From positions 372,001 to 436,000 of the forward strand of contig JALHQZ010000002.1 in NCBI GenBank assembly GCA_022841705.1: a stretch of 64,000 nt of DNA, given 5' to 3'. The notes under the pieces are model-generated. The model did not search any database and had not been told where the DNA came from. It saw nothing but the letters and a program-made list of their open reading frames with translations. The translations under genes were made by a program, and so were the position numbers. Below, piece by piece: positions 44,016-52,835 of the stretch. The DNA comes from Pirellulales bacterium. GTDB taxonomy: Bacteria; Planctomycetota; Planctomycetia; Pirellulales; Lacipirellulaceae. How positions within the stretch are numbered: position 1 is the first letter of the stretch; each line of letters opens with the position of its first letter.

Positions 44016-46745
44016 ATGAACGCTGAAGATCTGCGACTCGACGAGTCTCGGCGAGACAAGCTGCCATGGAAGAAATGGGGGCCCTACCTCAGCGAGCGTC
44101 AGTGGGGCACCGTACGCGAGGACTATAGCGAGAACGGCGACGCCTGGAACTTCTTTACGCACGACCAGGCGCGGTCTCGCGCCTACCGCTGGGGTGAGGA
44201 CGGCATCGCCGGGATTTCGGATGACCAGCAGCAACTCTGCTTCGCGCTGGCTCTCTGGAACGGCAATGATCCGATTCTCAAAGAACGGCTTTTCGGGTTG
44301 ACCAATAGCGAGGGCAACCACGGCGAGGACGTCAAAGAGTACTACTTCTACCTCGACAGCACGCCGACCCACTCGTACATGAAGTATCTGTATAAGTACC
44401 CACAGGCGGCCTTCCCTTACGCCGACTTGGTGGAGACCAATCGCCGGCGCAGTCGCAATGAATTCGAGTACGAACTGCTCGACACGGGCGTCTTTCAGGA
44501 CGATCGCTACTTCGACATCTTCGTGGAGTACGCCAAGGGCGGACCTGAAGACATCCTGATGAAGATCACTGCCGTGAACCGGGGACCGGAGGCGGCCGAA
44601 CTACACTTCCTCCCGACACTATGGTTTCGCAATGACTGGTCGCAGTGGATCGCTGCATCCAACCGAGCCACCCAGAAACCCAATCTGCGACAGGTCAAGA
44701 CTTCGGCAGGCACGAGCACCGTCGCTGTGACGCATGCGATGCTTGGTGAATTCACGCTTTGCTGCGAGGGCGAGCCGCCGTTGCTTTTCACCGAGAATGA
44801 AACTAACCACGAACGATTGTTCCCCGGACAGAAGAACGAGAGCCCTTATGTCAAGGACGGCGTCAACGACTGTGTGGTGCAAGGCAATCGGAACGCAGTG
44901 AATCCCGCGAAGCAGGGCACGAAGGTGGCGGCCCACTACCACGCCCAAATTGGTGCGGGGCAGACCCACGTGATTCGCCTGCGGCTCACCCAGGGGGCTT
45001 GGAACCAGAACAGCACGACGGTTGGCGAGCGATTCGATCAAGTGCTCGCAGAACGATTGCGTGAAGCCGATGAGTTCTACCAGTCGGTCACGCCGTCCTC
45101 GGTGAGCGCCGACGAAGCTAACGTGATGCGCCAGGCGCTGGCCGGTATGCTCTGGAGTAAGCAGTTCTTTTTTTTCGATGGGGACAACTGGCTAGACGAG
45201 CATCACTCCAACCCGCTCCACTCCGGCTATCGCAATTCGCGAAACTCCGAGTGGTTCCACATGCTGAACCGAGACATCATCTCGATGCCCGACAAGTGGG
45301 AGTATCCCTGGTACGCGGCTTGGGATCTGGCTTTCCATACGCTCCCGCTGGCGATCGTGGACCCCGACTTCGCCAAGCAGCAAATGAGGCTGATGCTCAA
45401 GGGAACCTACCTGCACCCGAGCGGCCAACTTCCCGCCTACGAGTGGAACTTCAGCGATGTGAACCCTCCGGTCCACGCCTTCGCAACGCTCTTTCTCCAC
45501 CGCACCGAACTCGTCCAGCGCGGCGAGATGGACCTCGAGTTCCTCCGGGAGACATTCAACAAGCTCGTCCTGAACTTCACCTGGTGGGTGAACCGTAAGG
45601 ACCGCTTCGGCAAGAACGTGTTTGAGGGAGGCTTCCTTGGACTCGACAACATCAGCGTCTTCGACCGCAGCGCGTCGTTGCCGACCGGCGGTGTTCTCGA
45701 GCAGGCGGACGGCACGGCGTGGATGGCGTTGTTCAGCCAGAACATGGTGGAATTGGCCATCGAACTCGCCGCCCAAGACCCCACCTACGAGGACATGATC
45801 CAGAAGTTCTCCGAGCACTTCTACTACATCGCCGCGGCCATGAACCGTCCCGGCCAAGAGGGGATGTGGGACGAGGAGGACGGCTTTTACTACGACCTGT
45901 TACGGCTTCCCGATGGCAGCGCCATGCGGCTGAAGGTGCGCTCGATGGTGGGGCTGCTGCCGCTGTGTGCGGCCACGGTCACGGAACAATGGCAGCGTGA
46001 CCGCTTTCCCCGGGCGATGATTCAAATACATGAGCGCATGCGTCGGATCCCTGAGCTTTCGGCGGCGATCCACCCGACCGGTCCGGGTCATTTGGGGGTC
46101 GCGGGTCGGGGGATGATGGCGATGGTCAATACGGAACGGCTGCGCCGGATTCTAACGAAGATGCTCGATGAGGACGAGTTTCTGAGTCCCTACGGCATCC
46201 GCGCCCTCTCTAAGTTCCACGAGCAGCATCCCTATGTGTTCTACGTGCAGGGGCAGGAGCACCGGGTAGACTATTCGCCAGCCGAATCAAACTCCGGCAT
46301 GTTCGGTGGCAATTCCAATTGGCGCGGCCCAGTATGGATGCCCGTCAACGCCATGATCATCCGGGCGCTGCTGCAGTACTACTTGTACTACGGCGACAAC
46401 TTCAAAATCGAATGCCCGACGGGTTCAGGCAACATGATGAACCTTTTCGGAGTGAGCCAAGAGATCTCGAATCGGCTCACGCGGATCTTCCGACGCGATG
46501 AGCGGGGCCGGCGTCCGGTGTACGGCGGCTCGGAGAAGTTTCAGACCGACCCGTACTGGCGCGACCACATCTTGTTCTACGAGTACTTTCACGGCGATAA
46601 CGGCGCCGGGCTCGGCGCAAGCCATCAGACGGGCTGGACTGGACTGGTGGCGAAGTTCATCCACCTCTTCGGCACGTTGGATGCGAAGCGCGCCCTCGAA
46701 GGGGGCAAGATGTCGGCTTTCCAAAAAGCAGGAGGGAATCGCTGA
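44016..46745 (+). CDS. GH63-family glucosidase-like enzyme
   Basis: The 909-residue protein has no signal peptide and looks cytoplasmic. It fits the glycoside hydrolase 63 type, with an N-terminal beta domain (KKWGPYLSERQWGTVREDYS) and an (alpha/alpha)6 barrel carrying PDKWEYPWYAAWDLAFHTLP, where the Asp of WDLAFH is the expected general acid. NSNWRGPVWMPVNAMIIRAL, GNMMNLFGVSQEI and GASHQTGWTGLVAKFIHLFG are further family blocks. Such enzymes cleave glucosyl or mannosyl units from small glycosides or glycan precursors; the substrate is not determinable. It is the only intact gene in a stretch of pseudogenes and is followed 1 bp later by an alpha-amylase remnant, its likely former operon partner. 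Confidence 0.82.
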   Translation: MNAEDLRLDESRRDKLPWKKWGPYLSERQWGTVREDYSENGDAWNFFTHDQARSRAYRWGEDGIAGISDDQQQLCFALALWNGNDPILKERLFGLTNSEGNHGEDVKEYYFYLDSTPTHSYMKYLYKYPQAAFPYADLVETNRRRSRNEFEYELLDTGVFQDDRYFDIFVEYAKGGPEDILMKITAVNRGPEAAELHFLPTLWFRNDWSQWIAASNRATQKPNLRQVKTSAGTSTVAVTHAMLGEFTLCCEGEPPLLFTENETNHERLFPGQKNESPYVKDGVNDCVVQGNRNAVNPAKQGTKVAAHYHAQIGAGQTHVIRLRLTQGAWNQNSTTVGERFDQVLAERLREADEFYQSVTPSSVSADEANVMRQALAGMLWSKQFFFFDGDNWLDEHHSNPLHSGYRNSRNSEWFHMLNRDIISMPDKWEYPWYAAWDLAFHTLPLAIVDPDFAKQQMRLMLKGTYLHPSGQLPAYEWNFSDVNPPVHAFATLFLHRTELVQRGEMDLEFLRETFNKLVLNFTWWVNRKDRFGKNVFEGGFLGLDNISVFDRSASLPTGGVLEQADGTAWMALFSQNMVELAIELAAQDPTYEDMIQKFSEHFYYIAAAMNRPGQEGMWDEEDGFYYDLLRLPDGSAMRLKVRSMVGLLPLCAATVTEQWQRDRFPRAMIQIHERMRRIPELSAAIHPTGPGHLGVAGRGMMAMVNTERLRRILTKMLDEDEFLSPYGIRALSKFHEQHPYVFYVQGQEHRVDYSPAESNSGMFGGNSNWRGPVWMPVNAMIIRALLQYYLYYGDNFKIECPTGSGNMMNLFGVSQEISNRLTRIFRRDERGRRPVYGGSEKFQTDPYWRDHILFYEYFHGDNGAGLGASHQTGWTGLVAKFIHLFGTLDAKRALEGGKMSAFQKAGGNR

Positions 46746-46746
46746 C

Positions 46747-47110
46747 ATGAGCGCGCCACGCTATCCGTCCCTCTATCAGATCAACTCCCGCGTCTGGCGG
46801 ACAGAGCTCTCCCAAGCGTTGGGTCGCCAAGCGATGCTGGACGACGTTTCGGACGCTGAGCTGGATCGCCTCGCCAAACGAGGTTTTGACTGAATTTGGC
46901 TGCTCAGCGGCTGGCAGACCGGTCCCGCGGCGCAGCAAGTCTCGCGCGACAATCCCGAGTGGCGGCGAGAATTCCAGGGCACACTCCCCGACCTCTGCGA
47001 AGAAGGCATCGCCGGATCGAGATTCGCGATCACGGACTACACGATGCATCGGAGTCTCCGTTAGGATGCTGCTCTGGCCCGCCTGCGCGAGCGGCTCCGT
47101 TAGCGTGTCA
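46747..47110 (+). pseudogene. Nonsense-disrupted alpha-amylase-family gene
   Basis: One reading frame continues through three stop codons. It opens MSAPRYPSLYQINSRVWRTE, then LDRLAKRGFD, where the expected Trp is TGA (46891). It goes on IWLLSGWQTGPAAQQVSRDN, PEWRREFQGTLPDLCEEGIA, then TAG, DAALARLRERLR and TAG in place of Gln, after which similarity fades. The pattern matches the N-terminal part of GH13-type alpha-amylase family proteins that lie next to GH63 genes. The barrel and catalytic residues are absent. It is a decayed gene, not a short protein. Confidence 0.78.
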
Positions 47111-47336
47111 GGTGTCTTCGAATGGGGGCGTGGCCCGCCATTCTCCATCCCTTCACGGATGGCTCCGGGAACCTGGCCAGCTTGCGTTGGTGCTTTATCG
47201 GGTAATGATGTAGTGGGACAACTCCGCCCAGTCGATTCGCCTCTATCTCCGCCACTCTACTCCTTGCAGCGAGGGTGCTCGCGGCGCCGGTACGCATCTA
47301 CCGTCGCACAAAGCATCGGAATAACCAAGCCTGAGA

Positions 47337-48992
47337 ATGGACCCCCTGCAGCCAACTATGATTTTCGCCCCGTCGGCAGCGGAGACCGGGCAGAACTCGG
47401 TCGACGTGTCACGGGCCAATGTCGGGTTCGTCGCCGGTGATCGTCCACACTTCTCGGACGAAACGGCGGCGCTAGTTCATCGCCGCCTCTCGGCGGCGGC
47501 AATGGTGATCGCCGTGGTGCTGGGGGCCGCGTTCATCGGCAATCTCGTCAGCGGGGTTGCGAATCTCTGGTGGTTCCGGGGACTGATCTTGCTCATTATC
47601 GTGGGTTCGGCGTTTTTTCTCCGCAATCGCCAATCGCTATCCTTGGCGCGGTTGCGGATGGTGGAACTGATCGTCTTCGGCTCCGTCGTGGTTCAATTGT
47701 CATTAATGCTGACGACACGTCTGGCGGAGTTTGCGGAGCAGAACGACGCCACCTCGGTCGCTTCCCTCCGTCAACAGTTTCTTACGGCGTGGTGTGTCCT
47801 GATCTTTATCTACGGCACGCTGATGCCCAATTCGTGGCAGCGTGGGGCTGCGCTGATGATCCCCACCGCCCTTTTTCCCTATTTCTTGATCGCCGTCCAA
47901 CGCTGGTTATCACCCACAGTCGCTGCCCTCTTGGACTCCGATCAGGCGAGTTCACCGCTCCCGCTCCCGCTGGTAGCCGCACTGGTCGCCGTGTTCGCAA
48001 GTCACGTCATCAATGCAGCGCGTCGGGAAGCATTTAAGGCCCGACAGTTCGGCCAGTATCGCTTAATGGAGCGGCTGGGGGCCGGGGGCATGGGCGAGGT
48101 CTACAAGGCCGAGCATGTGCTGCTCAAGCGCCCCTGTGCCATCAAGCTCATCACCGCGGCGAGCGAGACGGATGCCGCGTCAATCGCCCGATTTGAGAAA
48201 GAGGTCAAGACCACCGCCAAGCTGACGCACTGGAACACGATTGAAATCTACGACTACGGGCGGACCGATGACGGCACGTTCTACTACGTCATGGAATTGC
48301 TGCCGGGCGAGAGCCTTGAAGAGTTGGTGGACAAGCACGGGCCGTTGCCGCCGGAGCGGGTTGTCTACCTGTTGCGGCAGATTTGTGGGGCGTTGCAGGA
48401 GGCCCATTCGGTTGGCCTAATTCATCGGGACATCAAGCCCGCCAACATCTTCGCTTCTCAACGAGGCGGGGTTTATGATGTCGCCAAGTTGCTCGACTTC
48501 GGACTGGTGAAGGAAGGCCCAGAGCAGCCCGCTGCCGGGTCGAAATATGGATCGTTTAGCGGGACACCCCTGTATATGTCACCGGAGCAAGCCGCGGCGT
48601 ATGACGATGTCGATGGTCGGGCCGACATTTATTCGCTAGGGGCCGTGGCCTATTATCTCCTGACCGGCCAGACACCCTTCACTAGCAACAACGTGCTGGA
48701 GTTACTGGCCGCCCATCGAAACTCCGAAGTTGCCCCGCCCTCCCGATTGGCCCCGACGATTCCTGCCGACTTGGATCAGATCATTTTGAGGTGCCTAGCC
48801 AAGCAGGCGGCCGACCGATTTCAGAATGCTGACGAGTTACGGCAGGCTCTCGATCAGTGCGGTGTTGCCCGCCAATGGGGACCTGACCAAGCAGCAGCTT
48901 GGTGGAAGGCGATTACGGAGCGAACGACCGAAGCGTCGGTGCAGAAAGCCCCGGTGGATGCGACAGTCGACTTCCGGCCGAACGCGTCATAA
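47337..48992 (+). CDS. Ser/Thr protein kinase with N-terminal multi-spanning membrane domain
   Basis: The 551-residue protein has about six hydrophobic helices in residues 50-235 (for example AAMVIAVVLGAAFIGNLVSG and WCVLIFIYGTLMPNSW). A complete Hanks-type kinase domain follows at about 240-515: GAGGMGEVYKAEH, Lys270 (CAIKLI), Asp365 in HRDIKPAN, DFG at 387, SPEQAA and DIYSLGAVAYYLL. All catalytic residues are present. The order is reversed from the usual kinase-then-membrane layout. It resembles membrane-input sensor kinases where the N-terminal domain senses. It stands alone among pseudogenes but shows no disruption. Confidence 0.88.
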   Translation: MDPLQPTMIFAPSAAETGQNSVDVSRANVGFVAGDRPHFSDETAALVHRRLSAAAMVIAVVLGAAFIGNLVSGVANLWWFRGLILLIIVGSAFFLRNRQSLSLARLRMVELIVFGSVVVQLSLMLTTRLAEFAEQNDATSVASLRQQFLTAWCVLIFIYGTLMPNSWQRGAALMIPTALFPYFLIAVQRWLSPTVAALLDSDQASSPLPLPLVAALVAVFASHVINAARREAFKARQFGQYRLMERLGAGGMGEVYKAEHVLLKRPCAIKLITAASETDAASIARFEKEVKTTAKLTHWNTIEIYDYGRTDDGTFYYVMELLPGESLEELVDKHGPLPPERVVYLLRQICGALQEAHSVGLIHRDIKPANIFASQRGGVYDVAKLLDFGLVKEGPEQPAAGSKYGSFSGTPLYMSPEQAAAYDDVDGRADIYSLGAVAYYLLTGQTPFTSNNVLELLAAHRNSEVAPPSRLAPTIPADLDQIILRCLAKQAADRFQNADELRQALDQCGVARQWGPDQAAAWWKAITERTTEASVQKAPVDATVDFRPNAS

Positions 48993-49571
48993 CGAAACCG
49001 CTTGCGATCGAGTTGTTTGCGAAACTGCACGTCGACAGTCACAGATCGCTGCCTATTGACGATGGCATTAATTGGGTGACCGACAACCTAAGCAACATGC
49101 TGCCAAGGCTGGCGCTGGTCAAAACGGTTCGCAATGGTCCCTGACGACGCTGCGTGAAGGGCTGGCCAAGATCGAGGCCAACCTAACGCGAAGCACGTCA
49201 ACTTTCACCCGGCCGGGGCGATGATCACGTCGATTTTGTTGACGGCGGTCCTCGACCGCATGGCGAGGCTGCCAACGCCAGTTGAGTGCCTAGGACTTGC
49301 GTAGAACGCTGCGGCGGAACGCAAACGACTTCGGCGGGTCGGTCAACCCACTGCCGAAGCCGCGAATAGCAACTTATTAGCCGTGGCTCTCCCGGTGGGA
49401 ACTCAGAAATCGAAGCGGCGGTCGAAAAAACGAGAAAAAACCATGTGTCGATGAGCGCGTGCGAGGACACGCTTAGTTACAATCATGGCGAGTGAGAGTC
49501 AGGATCGGCGCCGGGCTCAATTCCCGGGGTAAGTCGCGGTTAAACCGCTTTCTGGACGAGTCTGACCCAAA
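48993..49571. other. Gap without a recognised gene
   Basis: I see no intact gene here. Short open pieces (for example a frame reading SQWSLTTLREGLAKIEANLT near 49130-49190, and MITSILLTAVLDRMARLP near 49220) look like coding remnants but could not be tied to a family. The stretch 49420-49445 is A-rich. Confidence 0.5.
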
Positions 49572-51941
49572 GTGTGTGAAAACCATCTATTCCTGTTGGG
49601 CTGTCGACTGGCCATTCGGAGGCTGCCGCTTATCGTCGCGGTCGTATTCTTCGTCGGCTCTCTCCAGGCAGCGAATGTTGTCAGTTTCGGGGCGAACGGA
49701 AATGACCTCGCCGATGACACGGTAGCATTTCAGAACTGCATCAATTCCAACACTTTGATCGATGTACCAGCGGGTACTTATTATATTTCCTCGAAGTTGA
49801 GTCTTCCGGCCAATCGAACGTTGCAGGGTGTGCTCAACAACCCCGAAGCCGTTGTTCTCAAATTGGTCGGGGCGACCGATGGGATCGACGTGGGTCCGGC
49901 GGCCAACACGACCGTCCAGGACCTAACGCTCGATCGCATCGAGTCGAACACTTCAAGCCGAGCGCTGAACTACGCGTTGTCAACCAATTTTACAGTTCGC
50001 CGAGTCAATATTCTCAATCATCGCAGTACGGCGCCCGCTTTTATTGCCAACAATGCGACCAACGGTTTGATCGAAGATTGTCTGGTCAGCAATTACGGTT
50101 GGTTCGATACGAATTCGAACCAAGTGCGTGGGGTTGGCATTCGCCTGTCGGATTGTGTCGATTCGATCGTGCGGAACAATCGCGTCCTCGAGAATCAAAA
50201 CCTCATTCCGGCCAACCCGGTGTCGAATTTCTATCAAGCCGGGGGGATCGAAATCAGCGGAAATGCTCGTTCGATTGTTGAGTACAACACCATTGTGACC
50301 GCCGGCAACGGAATTGACGCTGGCCAAGCCAGCAACAGCATCGTTCGCTTTAATACGGTCCGCAATGCTCACGAAGTGGGAATCAAACTGGTCAATGGGG
50401 CACGCGACAATACGGTGTTTGGCAACGTCATCGACAAGGCGGGGATTGCTAATATTTGGTTGACTCCCGGGAGTCCGGGGCCGACACAGGACGCGGTCCG
50501 TAGCAATTTGGTTGATGGAAACGTCTTACGCGGCGCAGGGCTGGGAATAGGCGTCGACTATTGGCCGGTAGCGGGGCTACGTCCTAGCGGAATCATTCTT
50601 GAAGGCTCCAACAATTCACCTTCGGTTGTTGCTCGCAACAACGTGGTGACTCGCAATTTGATTCAAACCACTAGCAAGCTGGTCGCTCCGGTCACGGAGT
50701 ATGAAGGCTTTGTCTACGATCCCTACGACAATATGATTGCGCAGAACTCACTGCGCCCCAAAGAACTCGATAGTTACGGATTCTTCCGACCGGGCTTTGG
50801 AGCGGGCCTGTGGCGAGCAGTGCGAAACGCGGGGGGCTCCCCGCCTGACATTGATGGCACGAGTGGCGACTTCGTGTTGAGCGGCCAGTTTGGCAACGGA
50901 TCTGTGCACGATGTTGCATTGGTTGGCGACGTCAATGGTGACGGGGCCGACGACCGCGTTGTGTACAATACGTCGTCCAACTCGTGGATTTGGGACTCCG
51001 CGCCGCGCTCCGGATTCGCAGTGCGTGGTGGATTTGGCGACGGCGCGGCAGAACAAATCCCAACGGCCTTTGGACAGCCGGGAGATGTCCCCTTGCTCGG
51101 AGACATCAATGGCGACGGCGCTGCCGATCGCGTGCTGTTTCGCCCTTCCGACTCATCATGGCACGTTGATTTGTCAGCGATTCCCGTCTGGCCCTATCAC
51201 GCGGCCTTGCACGGATTTGGCGATGGAGAGGAAGACCAGCTGGGGGGGAATGCCGTGTTCAACGCTGGCTTAACCCAAGTCGATCACGCCGCGCTTGCGG
51301 ACTATGACGGCAATGGGATCGCGGATCGGACGGTTTTCTGTGGTGGAGGGTTTTATCGCACGCTCAACCCCGGTGGCAATTCCTGGAGTACGGGCGCTGA
51401 TAGTACCAGTGTCGGAGTTGGCCTTGGCAATTCCGATTTTATCCCGCCACCCTGGATAGGTGACTTGGATGGAGACGGGTTCAGCGACAACATCGCCTGG
51501 AACGGAATTGGCAACGGAACTGTCTTTGCGCGGCTTTCGTCGACCAATCCGCCGTGGGGAGAAATACCAACCATTTCGGGACTCCATTATGGTGATCCGA
51601 ATCAGGATACTTCGTTTTTTGTAGGTAATTTTGATTTGCCCGAGTTTCTGCTCGCGCCACTGGCTCGGGGCGACTACAACATCGACGGCACGGTAGATGC
51701 GGCAGACTATGTCGTCTGGCGAGATAGCTTTGGTAAGAACGGATTCGGATTGACAGCCGATGGCAATGGAAACGGAATCGTTGATGCCCCCGATTATGAA
51801 ATTTGGCGACAAAATTTTGGCGCTAATTCGCCATCAGCCACGGCGTCGAGATCAAGAGCCGCCGTGCCCGAACCCGTAGCCCTGCTGGTTGCAATATCAG
51901 CGATGCTCCTAATTCTAGAATACCGCGGGGAGCTATTCTAA
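49572..51941 (+). CDS. Secreted beta-helix protein with FG-GAP repeats, dockerin and PEP-CTERM
   Basis: The 789-residue product has a signal-like hydrophobic segment (LPLIVAVVFFVGSLQAA) and then a pectate-lyase-type right-handed beta-helix (VVSFGANGNDLADDTVAFQN to about residue 390). Four FG-GAP/VCBS-type calcium motifs follow (GDVNGDGADDRVVYN, GDINGDGAADRVLFR, ADYDGNGIADRTVF, GDLDGDGFSDNIAWN). A dockerin-like pair comes next (GDYNIDGTVDAADYVVW; ADGNGNGIVDAPDYEIW), then a PEP-CTERM sorting signal (VPEPVALLVAISAMLLIL). The GTG start is the only plausible one but lacks a good ribosome site. The last residues (EYRGELF) abut the IS3 remnant and may be altered by it. Confidence 0.82.
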   Translation: MCENHLFLLGCRLAIRRLPLIVAVVFFVGSLQAANVVSFGANGNDLADDTVAFQNCINSNTLIDVPAGTYYISSKLSLPANRTLQGVLNNPEAVVLKLVGATDGIDVGPAANTTVQDLTLDRIESNTSSRALNYALSTNFTVRRVNILNHRSTAPAFIANNATNGLIEDCLVSNYGWFDTNSNQVRGVGIRLSDCVDSIVRNNRVLENQNLIPANPVSNFYQAGGIEISGNARSIVEYNTIVTAGNGIDAGQASNSIVRFNTVRNAHEVGIKLVNGARDNTVFGNVIDKAGIANIWLTPGSPGPTQDAVRSNLVDGNVLRGAGLGIGVDYWPVAGLRPSGIILEGSNNSPSVVARNNVVTRNLIQTTSKLVAPVTEYEGFVYDPYDNMIAQNSLRPKELDSYGFFRPGFGAGLWRAVRNAGGSPPDIDGTSGDFVLSGQFGNGSVHDVALVGDVNGDGADDRVVYNTSSNSWIWDSAPRSGFAVRGGFGDGAAEQIPTAFGQPGDVPLLGDINGDGAADRVLFRPSDSSWHVDLSAIPVWPYHAALHGFGDGEEDQLGGNAVFNAGLTQVDHAALADYDGNGIADRTVFCGGGFYRTLNPGGNSWSTGADSTSVGVGLGNSDFIPPPWIGDLDGDGFSDNIAWNGIGNGTVFARLSSTNPPWGEIPTISGLHYGDPNQDTSFFVGNFDLPEFLLAPLARGDYNIDGTVDAADYVVWRDSFGKNGFGLTADGNGNGIVDAPDYEIWRQNFGANSPSATASRSRAAVPEPVALLVAISAMLLILEYRGELF

Positions 51942-52385
51942 TTACGCCGCAGCGTCATCGGCGAACTCTCGGTGGTTCGTCCACTCGTTCTTCAGTGACG
52001 AGAATCGCTCCATCACCGCGCTATCGTACGAGTCGCGATGGGCAGTGATCCAGGCGTACTTCACAGCGACTCCTTCGCGAAGTAGGCCGATGCTTTTTTT
52101 AGATCTCACGCTCCAGCTCGGTGCGGTGAAGTTGCTTGCGAAGCCGGCTGATTTCGTCACGCAGCTCACTGACTGTGGCGTGCTCGCCGCACGGAACCGG
52201 CGCCGGGGCCAACTTGGCGTGCCATGTCCGGAGGGTCTGTTCACTAACCCCGACGGCCTTCGCAGCCGTCTTGAACGTGTAACCCTGATCGGTAATCAGT
52301 CGCACCGCATTCTGCTTGAACTCCGCATCCCACCGCTGCTTCTTGGTGGTGACTTCCGGTTTCGATTCGCTCATCTTTCGGACCT
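51942..52385 (-). mobile_element. IS3-family remnant with internal deletion
   Basis: The minus strand carries an intact-looking orfA, an A7G slippery site (A run at 52094-52100) where orfA ends, and then in the -1 frame an orfB remnant reading KSIGLLREGVAVKYAWITAH, RDSYDSAVMERFSSLKNEWT. The first part is the orfB start and the second its C-terminal end, so the central DDE catalytic region has been deleted. The orfB stop is directly adjacent to the stop of the beta-helix gene, so the IS end on that side is lost. The element cannot transpose by itself. Confidence 0.82.
52099..52374 (-). CDS. IS3-family transposase OrfA
   Basis: The 91-residue protein is the DNA-binding OrfA of an IS3-type element. 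A helix-turn-helix (FKTAAKAVGVSEQTLRTWHA) is followed by a leucine-zipper-like coil (SELRDEISRLRKQLHRTELE). A GGAGG site precedes the ATG. It ends in TAA overlapping the A7G slippery sequence used for -1 frameshifting into OrfB. As OrfB is deleted, only OrfA could still be made. Confidence 0.85.
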   Translation of the reverse strand: MSESKPEVTTKKQRWDAEFKQNAVRLITDQGYTFKTAAKAVGVSEQTLRTWHAKLAPAPVPCGEHATVSELRDEISRLRKQLHRTELEREI

Positions 52386-52475
52386 CCTGTGAGGGGTATT
52401 ATCAGCCCCCCGCCGCAGTCCGAAAGTCCTGGGCTACCGCATATTGGCAATCAATGCGTCACCTGGCGATGATAA

Positions 52476-52835
52476 CGAATCTGGGGATTTGCTGGTCCAG
52501 CCAGCAAGCGAAATAATTGGGTTAGGCCTAGCGAATATCAAAACCCCGGTCCCAGCCGCGAAGAAATTGACGCCAGCCAAGGTTTAATCCTGCTCGAATT
52601 CGGCACAGGCTGGTGTGGCTACTGCCGAGCCGCCGCGCCCGCCATTGCCCAATCCCTCGACGAGTTACCGCGGCGGTGGTTAGCACCAATTGCCTATCTT
52701 TCCCAAGAGTCACCAGCGGCACTTACGGAACGGCATCCGCAGCCGGAATATGTTCGAGTCGATAACGGTTACAGGCCGATGAGCGTTCGGCGAGCGAACA
52801 GACCTTTTGTTGTTGATAGGGATATTCGGCAATGA
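52476..52835 (+). pseudogene. Thioredoxin-family remnant
   Basis: A plus-strand frame open from 52476 to the TGA at 52833-52835 lacks any ATG, GTG or TTG start. It encodes SREEIDASQGLILLEFGTGW followed by CGYCRAAAPAIAQSLDEL. The WCGYC redox site and surrounding residues are those of thioredoxin-fold proteins. The C-terminal part (EYVRVDNGYRPMSVRRA) is a weaker match. The stop overlaps the next start as ATGA, suggesting that it was once coupled to the porin gene. Loss of the start region, next to the IS3 scar, makes it a probable pseudogene. Confidence 0.65.

Noticed and set aside
46891..47100. Stop-codon reassignment or selenocysteine in the amylase remnant
   Set aside because: Both TGA and TAG interrupt the same frame, a catalytic domain is missing, and all intact genes use these codons as stops.
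49130..49300. Possible transposase fragment (LREGLAKIEANL)
   Set aside because: The reading frame is suggestive but I could not tie it to any family.
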